64,000 nt of DNA from an uncultured Bacteroidota bacterium (GTDB lineage: Bacteria > Bacteroidota > Bacteroidia > Chitinophagales > Chitinophagaceae), in NCBI GenBank assembly GCA_903835005.1, contig CAILLK010000076.1, positions 1-64,000 on the forward strand, given 5' to 3'. Numbering within the stretch: position 1 is the stretch's first letter; every line of letters begins with the position of its first letter. The notes under the pieces are model-generated. The model ran no database searches and was not told the DNA's origin. It saw nothing but the letters and a program-made list of their open reading frames with translations. The translations under genes and the position numbers were made by a program. Positions 17,631 through 25,190 of the stretch are shown one piece after another.

Positions 17631-17785
17631 TACCCCCGCCCCCTGAAGGGGAGTACGCTTACTGCTAACTTTAGGGGTCTGGTTCATTTTTAAAGTTCTT
17701 GTCTTAAATAGTATTATAAGTTCATTTATTATTCAAAAGCTCAATTTTCTGTTCTCAAAGCACTCCCCTTTAGGGGCCGGGGGTG
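17631..17785. repeat. ~155 bp element with ~23 bp terminal inverted repeats between kdpA and kdpB
   Basis: ACCCCCGCCCCCTGAAGGGGAG near 17632 and the complement of CTCCCCTTTAGGGGCCGGGGGT near 17762 match except for two bases. About 105 bp of AT-rich sequence lies between. Similar CCCCTGAAGGGG palindromes are common intergenic repeats in Bacteroidota. The arrangement looks like a small non-autonomous element or a paired REP inside the operon. Confidence 0.6.
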
Positions 17786-17787
17786 AG

Positions 17788-19527
17788 TCAGGGGGTTTTC
17801 ATCCATTCAGCAATAGGCCCCAGCGCCAGTGCAGGGAAGAATGCCAATGCAGCTATAATCACTTTTACCGCAAACACCAGTAAACCAAATGTGCCGGTAT
17901 CTGTTTTCAGTGTACCCCCGCTGGCAGGTATGAATTTCTTGCCTGCCATCAACCCGGCTATTGCCACCGGACCTATAATAGGCAGGAAGCGGGAAAACAA
18001 AAGCACAATTCCGGTGCTGATATTCCAGAACGGATTGTTATCCGCAAGGCCTTCAAACCCGCTGCCGTTATTGGCAGATGATGAGGTATACTGATAAAGC
18101 ATCTCGCTGAATCCGTGGTAAGACGGATTGTTGAGCCATCCGCCGGCATTATGCTTGCCGGCTGCATCAGCAAACCACCAGCCCATATTAGTATCATGCG
18201 CTGTAAAGTAGCAGGCCAATGCTGTAAAACTCAGGATCAGAAACGGATGAAACAATGCTATTATCATAGCTATTTTCATTTCCCTTGCCTCGATCTTTTT
18301 GCCTTCGAACTCCGGAGTACGGCCTACCATCAGGCCACCTATGAACACAGCAAGTATCACATAAATGAAAAAGTTGAGAAACCCTACACCCACGCCGCCA
18401 TAAAATGAATTGATCATCATTCCCAGCAGCATATTCATACCCGATACCGGCATAAAACTATCGTGCATTGCATTTACCGAACCTGTGGAAATTACTGTGG
18501 TGGCTATGCTCCAGAATGCAGAGGCAACAGCCCCGAAGCGCACCTCCTTCCCTTCCATATTCCCGCCGGGCTGCGATATGCCCATGTGGGCTATATATGG
18601 GTTGCCATGCACTTCTGTTATGATGGCAGGTACCACAAGTATCAGGAATCCCAGTGTCATAACACCCCAGAATACCCACGCCAGTCTTTTCTTGTTGCAA
18701 TAAAAACCGAAGGCAAAGACCATGGCAAACGGTATCAGAATCTGTGCCACCATCTGCACAATGTTCGACAGGTAGGTTGGGTTTTCAAATGGATGGGCTG
18801 AGTTGGCCCCGAAAAAGCCCCCGCCGTTTGTGCCCAGGTGCTTAATGGCCACAAATGCGGCTACCGGTCCGCGGCTCACATGCATGGTATCGCCCTGTAC
18901 TGAGGTCACGGTATCAATGCCTTTAAAGGTCATCGGAGTTCCTTCAAACAAATGGATAGCAGCTATAAGAATACATATAGGTAAGAGGATACGTGTGCAG
19001 CTTCTTAAAAAATAATTATAGAAGTTACCCAGCTTATCGGTTGTTCTGTCCTTAAGCGCATTAAATACCACTGCTGCTGCCGCCATGCCGGTTCCGGCTG
19101 ATGCAAATTGCAGAAACATCAGTCCGAATACCTGTGAAAAATAGGAAACTCCTGTTTCTCCGCTGTATTGTTGCAGGTTGCAATTCACAAGAAACGAAAT
19201 GGCGGTATTTATTGCCAGGTCAGGCGTCATATTGGGATTATGATCCGGGTTCATCGGTAACCAGCTCTGGTTGAGCAGGCAGAATACTGCCCATAGAAAC
19301 CATATAAGGTTGATGGTAAGCAGGGCCACCAGGCTTTGCTTCCAGCCCATTTCTATACCCGGATCTATACGCGATGCTTTAAAAAATAACCGTTCAATGG
19401 GATTGAATATACCATCGGTCCAAACCCGCTGCCCGCCATACACTTTTGCAATATACCTTCCCAGGGGTACTGCAAGTAACAATGTTGCCACAAACATCAC
19501 GACAACACCTAAGATCTGAGAATTCAT
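17788..19527 (-). CDS. kdpA: K+-transporting ATPase subunit A
   Basis: KdpA is the channel-like, K+-selecting subunit of KdpFABC. The 579 residues contain about ten helices and the four filter-region loops, including NLQQYSGETGVSYFSQ and GTNGGGFFGANSAHPFENPT. At the C-terminus, SSANNGSGFEGL is followed by a last filter loop and helices. Length matches the family (about 560-590). It directly follows kdpF with 21 bp between them. Confidence 0.97.
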   Translation of the reverse strand: MNSQILGVVVMFVATLLLAVPLGRYIAKVYGGQRVWTDGIFNPIERLFFKASRIDPGIEMGWKQSLVALLTINLIWFLWAVFCLLNQSWLPMNPDHNPNMTPDLAINTAISFLVNCNLQQYSGETGVSYFSQVFGLMFLQFASAGTGMAAAAVVFNALKDRTTDKLGNFYNYFLRSCTRILLPICILIAAIHLFEGTPMTFKGIDTVTSVQGDTMHVSRGPVAAFVAIKHLGTNGGGFFGANSAHPFENPTYLSNIVQMVAQILIPFAMVFAFGFYCNKKRLAWVFWGVMTLGFLILVVPAIITEVHGNPYIAHMGISQPGGNMEGKEVRFGAVASAFWSIATTVISTGSVNAMHDSFMPVSGMNMLLGMMINSFYGGVGVGFLNFFIYVILAVFIGGLMVGRTPEFEGKKIEAREMKIAMIIALFHPFLILSFTALACYFTAHDTNMGWWFADAAGKHNAGGWLNNPSYHGFSEMLYQYTSSSANNGSGFEGLADNNPFWNISTGIVLLFSRFLPIIGPVAIAGLMAGKKFIPASGGTLKTDTGTFGLLVFAVKVIIAALAFFPALALGPIAEWMKTP

Positions 19528-19548
19528 GTAAATTTTATTTTATAATGA

Positions 19549-19626
19549 CTAAAATTTTTCCGGTTTAACTAATACATAGACCATATAGACAAATGTCAGT
19601 AAGGCTACAATGAATAATGCTGCCAT
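19549..19626 (-). CDS. kdpF: KdpF, 25-residue subunit of the potassium pump
   Basis: A 25-codon frame reads MAALFIVALLTFVYM followed by VYVLVKPEKF and TAG. It lies just upstream of kdpA. The single helix followed by a YVL(V/I)xPExF end is the hallmark of KdpF (E. coli KdpF is 29 residues with the same end pattern). KdpF sits in the membrane beside KdpA and stabilises the complex. It is too short for routine gene finders and easily missed. Confidence 0.9.
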   Translation of the reverse strand: MAALFIVALLTFVYMVYVLVKPEKF

Positions 19627-19636
19627 GTTTGTTGAT

Positions 19637-20221
19637 TTATTGTTTATTGATTGCTTGTGAATACAAATAGTTAATCTTAAAAGTATTGTGCACCTGATCA
19701 TATTCCTGCACATCCCCTTCATTAAGATACTGATTCAGCGCCAGCAGGAATTTATCGTTATTCCTGAATGCTTTTTTCAGATTGTCCATTGTCAGTTGAA
19801 CAATTTCCCCATCGGATGATGTACTGAAATAATAGGCGTTTACTACTATAAAGCCTTTACTTTGAGTGATATTCTTCTGCTGGGTATACACATAGATATT
19901 CCCTGCTTCTGCTATCTGGTATTCTGTATTATTATAAAACCGGAACACCTCGTTTTTGCAGTTTCTGTATCCATACAACTCACTTTTCAGGTATGTATAT
20001 TTCTTGCCGTTTTCTTCCACTTTTACAGTGGGCATATTCCAGAAAAAGTCGTGTACATGTATTGTTTTCCTGCCACTGCATGTATTCTTATTAGTCAGTA
20101 TATCGTTCCTGAAATCTGCCGCCGTCTTATAAATGCCACTCTGGCTTTTAGCATAGGTACTGAGCGAGATTATCAGCAGCACAGTACTTATTATTTTTGT
20201 CTTGTTTTTCATAATTTTCAT
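19637..20221 (-). CDS. Secreted hypothetical protein in the kdp operon
   Basis: A protein of about 194 residues with a signal peptide (KTKIISTVLLIISLSTYAKS, probable cut after Ser or Gln). The mature part has mixed charged and aromatic sequence with GRKTIHVHDFFWNMPTV and YGYRNCKNEVFRFYNNTEY. The family is not recognised. It lies between the 28-residue micropeptide and kdpF on the same strand, so it is co-transcribed with the pump genes. The frame is open to 20317, but the extra residues overlap the micropeptide stop; ATG 20221 or 20212 precedes the signal peptide. Confidence 0.6.
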   Translation of the reverse strand: MKIMKNKTKIISTVLLIISLSTYAKSQSGIYKTAADFRNDILTNKNTCSGRKTIHVHDFFWNMPTVKVEENGKKYTYLKSELYGYRNCKNEVFRFYNNTEYQIAEAGNIYVYTQQKNITQSKGFIVVNAYYFSTSSDGEIVQLTMDNLKKAFRNNDKFLLALNQYLNEGDVQEYDQVHNTFKINYLYSQAINKQ

Positions 20222-20313
20222 TTTATTTTTTTCCTGCCCTGGTACCCGATTGATAACACCTGAATACGGCAGGGAAATTTCGTTTAATACATATATCACT
20301 TGCTGCAGGGGTT

Positions 20314-20400
20314 TCAAATCTTTTCAAACCAGTCGATCGACTTATATAGCAGCCAGAAGCCCACCAGTGTTCCGACTATTAATGCTGTAGTTACTAACAT
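20314..20400 (-). CDS. 28-residue membrane micropeptide at the head of the kdp operon
   Basis: ATG at 20400 opens MLVTTALIVGTLVGFWLLY followed by KSIDWFEKI and TGA. One hydrophobic helix is followed by a charged end, the same layout as KdpF but with a distinct sequence. It starts 5 nt after the stop of the 36-residue peptide upstream. Tight spacing and a clean single-helix profile suggest a real gene. It could be an extra KdpF-like subunit or a regulator; neither is demonstrated. Confidence 0.6.
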   Translation of the reverse strand: MLVTTALIVGTLVGFWLLYKSIDWFEKI

Positions 20401-20405
20401 AAATT

Positions 20406-20516
20406 TTATTTTATCAGGTTAATTAATATTTTCGTTTTTAAATAAACCATGTATACCAGCGATAGGGTTATCAACCAAATGAAAACTATACCGGCTGTTT
20501 TTTCATTTCCTTTCAT
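20406..20516 (-). CDS. 36-residue membrane micropeptide, first gene of the kdp operon
   Basis: ATG at 20516 opens MKGNEKTAGIVFIWLITLS followed by LVYMVYLKTKILINLIK and TAA. It has a short polar N-terminus, one helix and a basic C-terminus. The VYMVYL stretch resembles the YMVYVL of KdpF in the same operon. It lies about 180 nt downstream of a sigma-54-type promoter and 5 nt before the next micropeptide. I infer it is translated; no family is recognised. Confidence 0.55.
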   Translation of the reverse strand: MKGNEKTAGIVFIWLITLSLVYMVYLKTKILINLIK

Positions 20517-20704
20517 TTTCCTCTGGCGCTCATAAATTTTATATTATAATTATCAGTCAAATAAAGCTGATAAATTAAATCTTCAATATGATCATGGTCA
20601 AATCGCTTATTGTTTATGGTCATTAATTTATATGATATTTATCAATATTAATTAAATACTCTTTCAATCGCTTATTTGACTGCAGATGTTTTTATCCGGA
20701 ATGA

Positions 20705-20720
20705 GGCAAAATATATGCCT
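20705..20720 (-). promoter_or_regulatory. Sigma-54 (-24/-12) promoter of the kdp operon
   Basis: The minus strand reads AGGCATATATTTTGCC. Against the consensus TGGCAYRNNNNTTGCW, all invariant positions match, including GG and GC exactly 12 bases apart; only the two outer bases differ. Transcription would start near 20693, 177 nt before the first micropeptide. The nearby NtrC-family activator makes regulation by RpoN likely. Two AATCGCTTATT direct repeats (20601-20611, 20666-20676) lie in the leader. Confidence 0.65.
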
Positions 20721-20811
20721 GAACCACAACCATATAGCGCTGAATACCGGGAAGTGCCGCCTGTATTGATTGATGCCTTTTCTCTCCATATATCCCGCTC
20801 TTGCTACAAAC

Positions 20812-20842
20812 AAAAAACCTTCTCAAAATGAGAAGGTTTTTT
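20812..20842 (-). terminator. Strong bidirectional terminator
   Basis: ACCTTCTCA (817-825) and TGAGAAGGT (829-837) form a perfect 9 bp stem with an AAA loop. Runs of A on one side and T on the other allow termination in both directions. It ends the GNAT gene and insulates the kdp promoter. Confidence 0.85.
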
Positions 20843-20868
20843 ATCAGAATGAGAGCCGATGATGTGCT

Positions 20869-21519
20869 TTAGTCCTTTCTTTCAGGGTCATATAACAAGG
20901 CTGTACATAAGCAGTTTTTCCTTCCTTTGCTCATAAGCACCGGGCAATTGACGCAGGATTTGCAACCCTCCCAGAAAGCATCATCCGAAGTAATCTCAGA
21001 ATAAGTTACGGGCTCAAATCCCAGCTCATGGTTCATTTTCATAACTGCGAGGCCGGTGGTAAGACTGAATATTTTTGCTGCCGGGTATTTCTGGCGGCTC
21101 AGTTCAAATATTTTATGCTTGATCTTCTTGCCAATTCCTGATTTCCTGAATTCGGGAGCAACTATCAGGCCGGAATTAGAAACAAATTTCCCGTCTTCCC
21201 AGCTTGAGATATAAGAAAATCCGACCCATTTGCCATCTGGTGCAAAAGCTATAACAGCTTCGCCCTGAATCATTTTCAACTGAATAGATTGAGGTGTGCG
21301 CTTAGAGATACCAGTGCCGCGGGCTATGGCTGAGGCCAGCATCTCATCGCAGATTTCTTTTGCCCAAAACAGGTGACTGATATTGGCTACCTCCACTGTA
21401 AATTCAGGCTGTGTTTCCGGAAGATAGTTACTTTTTAAAGGGATAATATTGCCAGGTATTGTTCCTGGGAGTAAATACCTGTTATTAATCGGATACAAAC
21501 TGTATTGTCGGGCTTCCAT
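20869..21519 (-). CDS. GNAT acetyltransferase with Cys-rich tail (possible ArgA-type)
   Basis: A 216-residue GNAT-fold acetyltransferase. Acetyl-CoA binding motif A is seen as VAPEFRKSGIGKKIKHK (about 120-136). The C-terminus carries five cysteines in CKSCVNC and NCLC (186, 189, 192, 203, 205), which could bind a metal. This layout, with FWEGCKSC and CLCTALLYDP, recalls the GNAT that heads arginine operons in Bacteroidota and is thought to acetylate glutamate. Here no arg gene is adjacent, so the role is uncertain. A strong terminator follows. Confidence 0.7.
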   Translation of the reverse strand: MEARQYSLYPINNRYLLPGTIPGNIIPLKSNYLPETQPEFTVEVANISHLFWAKEICDEMLASAIARGTGISKRTPQSIQLKMIQGEAVIAFAPDGKWVGFSYISSWEDGKFVSNSGLIVAPEFRKSGIGKKIKHKIFELSRQKYPAAKIFSLTTGLAVMKMNHELGFEPVTYSEITSDDAFWEGCKSCVNCPVLMSKGRKNCLCTALLYDPERKD

Positions 21520-21697
21520 TTTATTTGTTGCTGTTTTAATTTAGTTCTGGCTACATACTCATCCTCATTCTGAGGTTGCCATTACTTACCTTATACATTC
21601 CCATTACCATGCCAGATCTGTGCCCGGCATGTTAATCAATTACCAAAGTTTAGGTAATGGCTTTTCAGGTGGTTGAATTCCTGAAGAAAAGCTGGAA

Positions 21698-22054
21698 TCA
21701 ACAACCTCTGTGGCATACCTGCTCTATATAAAGTGTATACAGCGTCATGGGTATAATAGCCATCAGTTGCTGTTTCTCATCGGGATAAATGAGGAACAGC
21801 CTGGTAAAGGAGAACACAAAAACATTTTCTATGGCATTTCTTACCGCCCGGTTTCCCTTAGTGTATAATTTGTCAACAAGTCTCAAACAGCGTTTTACAA
21901 CTCCGAAATTATGTGCCTTTATATTTTTGCACATAAACTCAATCAGCGCATTCATAGTTTCAGAGGCATTGCTTTTCTTGCCTGCAGCTAATAAAGTGGT
22001 GATTTCGGGTAAGGCTTGTTCAAGATATATCGGTATTTCGATCTGGTTGATCAT
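21698..22054 (-). CDS. Small helical protein, unknown (possibly DUF7674)
   Basis: A 118-residue mostly helical soluble protein. The centre (FGVVKRCLRLVDKLYTKGN followed by RAVRNAIENVFVFSF) resembles a small Bacteroidota family annotated as DUF7674; I hold this loosely. No membrane segment or signal peptide. It follows the sigma-54 regulator on the same strand after a 167 bp gap. Confidence 0.5.
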   Translation of the reverse strand: MINQIEIPIYLEQALPEITTLLAAGKKSNASETMNALIEFMCKNIKAHNFGVVKRCLRLVDKLYTKGNRAVRNAIENVFVFSFTRLFLIYPDEKQQLMAIIPMTLYTLYIEQVCHRGC

Positions 22055-22221
22055 AGTTTATCTGTTTGATCAATATACCCGCTAAAATCATACCAAAGCA
22101 GATCAAATAACCCGATAATATTGTTAAAGCTTTGCTGGCAAAGGATATCAGATGAATTTCTATCTGACAAAATAATGCCAGACTGCATCAAATTGAGAAG
22201 GTTTGTATCAAAATGAGATGA

Positions 22222-23559
22222 TTACTTAATTCCATACTCTTCAATCTTCCGGTATAGTGTGGCCAGGCCTATATCCATAAGGCGTGCGGCTTCGGCTTTG
22301 TTGCCGTGGGTATGCTGCAGCATTTTCCGGATATGAAATTCTTCTATTGTAGCAAGGTGGTATAATGAGCCATTATTACAGCTTTTGCCCTGCCTGATCT
22401 CATATGGCAGGCTTCCGGGCTGCAGCGTATCGCTTTCTTCAAGGATAACGGCGCGTTCCATTACATTTTTCAGTTCCCTCACATTGCCTTTCCATTCATT
22501 CTGTTTCAGCAATTCCAGGGCTTCTTTCGAAATTGCATAAATGTTTTTATTTGTTTTGCCGGCATACAGATTCAAGAAATGCTGAGCCAGTAAGGGTATA
22601 TCTTTCACCCTTTCTCTAAGTGAGGGCAGATCAATACTGAAAACGGCTATGCGGTAATACAGATCGCTTCTGAAATGCCCTTCGGCTATTTCCTTCTGCA
22701 GGTCTCTGTTGGAGGCAGCAATGATCCTGAGTGTTGCTTTATGCTCCCTGGTATCGCCTACGCGCAGGTAGGTGCCGTTTTCCAGCAGCCGCAATAATTT
22801 AGGCTGCAATTCCATCGGCATTTCGCCTATCTCATCAAGGAACAGGGTACCGCCGTTAGCCTCTTCCACAAGGCCTTTCTTATCTTTATTTGCTCCGGTA
22901 AAGGCCCCGGCTTTATGCCCGAATAATTCACTTTCCAGCAGATCTTTGCTGAAAGCGCTGCAGTTGAGCGCGACGAAAGCCTGATTCAGATGAGGGCTGC
23001 TGTAGTGTATAGCCTGTGCAAACACCTCCTTGCCTGTTCCTGTTTCGCCTGTCAGCAGCACAGCAGCTTCGGTGGGGGCTACCTTTCGGGCAAGCTGTAT
23101 GGCGCTCTGTATCTCCGGGCTGTTGCCTATAATTTTTTCAAAACCAAACTGGCTGCCCAATTGTTGCTCCAGTTTCACCACCCTTTTCTGCAGGGCCACT
23201 TTTTCAGAAACGCGGCTCAGCAAGGGTATGATTTTATCATTGTCATTTCCCTTTACCAGGTAGTCGAACGCGCCGTTTTTTATGGCCTGTATGCCATCGG
23301 GCAGGTTGCCGTAGGCGGTTAACAATATCACTTCAACCGAAGGGTATTTCTCCTTTACTTCTCTGGTGAAATCAACGCCATTTCCATCTGTCAGTTTCAC
23401 ATCGCACAGCACAATATCAACAGGCTGGTTTTCCAAAGCATGACGGGCGTTGGCTATTGTAGCCACATCAGCTACTTTATACCCTTCCAGCGAAATGATA
23501 CGCTTAAGCAGGGACCTTAGTTTTTCTTCATCGTCTATCAGCAGAATGTTTATCACCAT
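22222..23559 (-). CDS. NtrC-family sigma-54-dependent response regulator
   Basis: A 445-residue activator. The receiver domain (1-120) has acidic residues IDDEE and phospho-acceptor Asp53 in [11 protein letters not shown]. The AAA+ domain has Walker A GETGTGKE (171-178) and the sigma-54 contact loop GAFTGA (218-223). The C-terminal Fis-type helix-turn-helix reads [20 protein letters not shown]. It is the only response regulator near kdp, and a -24/-12 promoter precedes the kdp operon, so it probably replaces KdpE. It has its own vegetative-type promoter. Confidence 0.93.
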   Translation of the reverse strand: MVINILLIDDEEKLRSLLKRIISLEGYKVADVATIANARHALENQPVDIVLCDVKLTDGNGVDFTREVKEKYPSVEVILLTAYGNLPDGIQAIKNGAFDYLVKGNDNDKIIPLLSRVSEKVALQKRVVKLEQQLGSQFGFEKIIGNSPEIQSAIQLARKVAPTEAAVLLTGETGTGKEVFAQAIHYSSPHLNQAFVALNCSAFSKDLLESELFGHKAGAFTGANKDKKGLVEEANGGTLFLDEIGEMPMELQPKLLRLLENGTYLRVGDTREHKATLRIIAASNRDLQKEIAEGHFRSDLYYRIAVFSIDLPSLRERVKDIPLLAQHFLNLYAGKTNKNIYAISKEALELLKQNEWKGNVRELKNVMERAVILEESDTLQPGSLPYEIRQGKSCNNGSLYHLATIEEFHIRKMLQHTHGNKAEAARLMDIGLATLYRKIEEYGIK

Positions 23560-23578
23560 TTGTTCTTTAAAACCGGTG

Positions 23579-23610
23579 CAAAGCTATTGCTTTCCTATTA
23601 TCTTTATCAA
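23579..23610 (-). promoter_or_regulatory. Vegetative promoter of the response regulator
   Basis: On the minus strand TTG (23610-23608), a 21 nt spacer and TAGCTTTG (23586-23579) match the Bacteroidota -33/-7 pattern. The ATG follows 19 nt later at 23559. Confidence 0.6.
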
Positions 23611-23785
23611 AGTACCTGATGCGGGATGAAAGTGTTAGCTGTAACATCCAGAGGCCTTATGTCTGCCATGATTTGGACAAATGTACCTATTCCGGAATCA
23701 ATATGAATTTAGCAAAAGAATATTTAGTGAGAAAATGGAAATGATGTAATTCAGTTACAATTCGTATTCAAACTACCGGGAATAA

Positions 23786-23828
23786 AAAATCCCCATCATG
23801 CTGTCCGACAGCCCTCGGGGGAGATTTA
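23786..23828 (-). terminator. Terminator downstream of scpA
   Basis: On the minus strand a hairpin with inner stem GCTGTC/GACAGC and outer stem ATCTCCCC/GGGGAT is followed by TTTTTT. It lies just after the scpA stop codon. Confidence 0.6.
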
Positions 23829-23860
23829 TGCCGCACCTGGCGACAAATAGCATAGTGCAA

Positions 23861-24685
23861 TTATCGTGCCAGATTTTCTATGTCGGTGGAATCTGATTCC
23901 GCAGTGGAGTTGGTTTCAACTCCGGCTGTGGGTATGGTTTCAGCTTCATCGCTCCATTCTACAATAAAATTATTGCGGCCTGTGCCTATAAGGATTGCCA
24001 GGTATTTCTGCTGAATCAGTTCGAGCATTGCCAGAAAGGTGAATATGGCATGGATACGGTTCTGGCAACTGGCGAACAGTATTTCGAACGGTACGCGCTT
24101 GGTTTCGCGCAAACTGTCGATAAGCCAGGTGCGCTGGCCTTCGAGGCTGTAATTGTATTTTACCACCACATGCTGTGGTTTGTTCATACGCTCATTGAAC
24201 CGTTTGATTACTTTTTCGTATGCCTGCAACAGCTTGTACATGGTTACGGTCTGTATTTCAGTTCCCTCGGAGTAGGTTTCGCTGAGGGTTCCCATTTCGG
24301 TATGGATGTTGCCCCTCTTCTGCTGCATGAGGCGGTCGGCTTCCATCACCATCATGGTTTCGGAGGCCTCTTTAAATCGTTTGTATTCCAGTATTTTATC
24401 TACCAGTTCCTGGCGGGGATCTATTTCTTTGCCCTGTGCGTCTAATTCCCTGCGCGGCAGCAACATACGGGCTTTGATGCGCATAAGGGTAGATACAAAT
24501 AATATAAACTCGCTGGCCAGCTCAATATTCAATGTCTCGAGAGAATGAATATAACTGAGAAACTCATTGGTGATTTTTGCGATAGGGATATTGTAAATAT
24601 CCAGTTCATCCCGCTCTATGAAGAACAGGAGGAGATCGAAGGGACCTTCGAACTGGGGGAGTTTTATCTGGTAGGATACGGCCAT
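23861..24685 (-). CDS. scpA: Segregation and condensation protein A
   Basis: ScpA is the kleisin that joins SMC heads and ScpB in the chromosome condensation complex. The 274 residues begin with YQIKLPQFEGPFDLLLFFIE, the diagnostic N-terminal SMC-binding motif. It continues with the KITNEFLSYI and ASEFILFVSTLMRIKARMLLP segments, and has a C-terminal winged helix (FEILFASCQNRIHAIFTFLAM region). An acidic, low-complexity tail of about 35 residues follows. ScpB is not in the window. Its upstream region is a tandem repeat holding three copies of a promoter-like box. Confidence 0.93.
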   Translation of the reverse strand: MAVSYQIKLPQFEGPFDLLLFFIERDELDIYNIPIAKITNEFLSYIHSLETLNIELASEFILFVSTLMRIKARMLLPRRELDAQGKEIDPRQELVDKILEYKRFKEASETMMVMEADRLMQQKRGNIHTEMGTLSETYSEGTEIQTVTMYKLLQAYEKVIKRFNERMNKPQHVVVKYNYSLEGQRTWLIDSLRETKRVPFEILFASCQNRIHAIFTFLAMLELIQQKYLAILIGTGRNNFIVEWSDEAETIPTAGVETNSTAESDSTDIENLAR

Positions 24686-24691
24686 TTTTTT

Positions 24692-24931
24692 AAGTCTAAA
24701 GTCTAAAGTATTTAGTCTAAAGTTTAAATCCGGGATATTGGTACAAAAGTAATTTTTAAGTCTAAAGTCTAAAGTATTTAGTCTAAAGTTTAAATCCGGG
24801 ATATTGGTACAAAAGTAATTTTTGAGTCTAAAGTCTAAAGTATTTATTCTAAAGTATTTAGTCCAAAGTATTTAGTCTAAAGTGTTTAGTCTAAAGTTTA
24901 AATCAGAATAGTTAGTACAAAAGTAATTGTA
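24692..24931. repeat. 66 bp tandem repeat upstream of scpA with inner 7-15 bp repeats
   Basis: Units begin at 24692, 24758 and 24824, an exact 66 bp period. The third unit is expanded by extra copies of TATTTAGTCTAAAG-like motifs, so the short motif AGTCTAAAGT occurs many times. Each unit ends with GTACAAAAGTAATT, which on the minus strand contains the promoter-like box TACTTTTG. This suggests slipped-strand expansion of a promoter region. Confidence 0.85.
24918..24925 (-). promoter_or_regulatory. Triplicated -7 element in front of scpA
   Basis: TACTTTTG (TAnnTTTG) is read on the minus strand at 24925-24918 and again at 24817-24810 and 24751-24744 as part of the tandem repeat. Only the most distant copy has a TTTG about 23 nt upstream, so it is the likeliest original promoter. 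Confidence 0.4.
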
Positions 24932-25113
24932 TTAATACCAGATAGTTTCAAAAATATTTCGCCCTGATTGAGCTTTTTCTATTTCTAACCAGAGACATTA
25001 CCAATTACTGATGTGGCAGGCCCGATAAAGGCACCCGCCTTAATTAATAACTATAGTTTAAAAACCCTCAGAGCAAAAATAGGGTATTAAACAGAATCTG
25101 TAACTTAATGGTT
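24932..25113. other. Non-coding stretch
   Basis: About 180 bp between the scpA promoter repeats and the terminator of the next gene. No coding or structured element was recognised. Confidence 0.3.
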
Positions 25114-25152
25114 CAAAAAATAAAGCCCGCGGTTTTATCCGCAGGCTTTATT
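25114..25152 (-). terminator. Rho-independent terminator of the DUF3078 gene
   Basis: AATAAAGCC-C-GCGG pairs with CCGC-A-GGCTTTATT around a 6 nt loop. On the minus strand the stem is followed by a T6 run, just after the stop codon of the gene at 25191. Confidence 0.8.
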
Positions 25153-25190
25153 AAGATTTGTTTTTCCTAAGTATATAATTCAGATAGTAC

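Noticed and set aside
24692-24931. Possible CRISPR array
   Set aside because: The units are contiguous tandem repeats without unique spacers.
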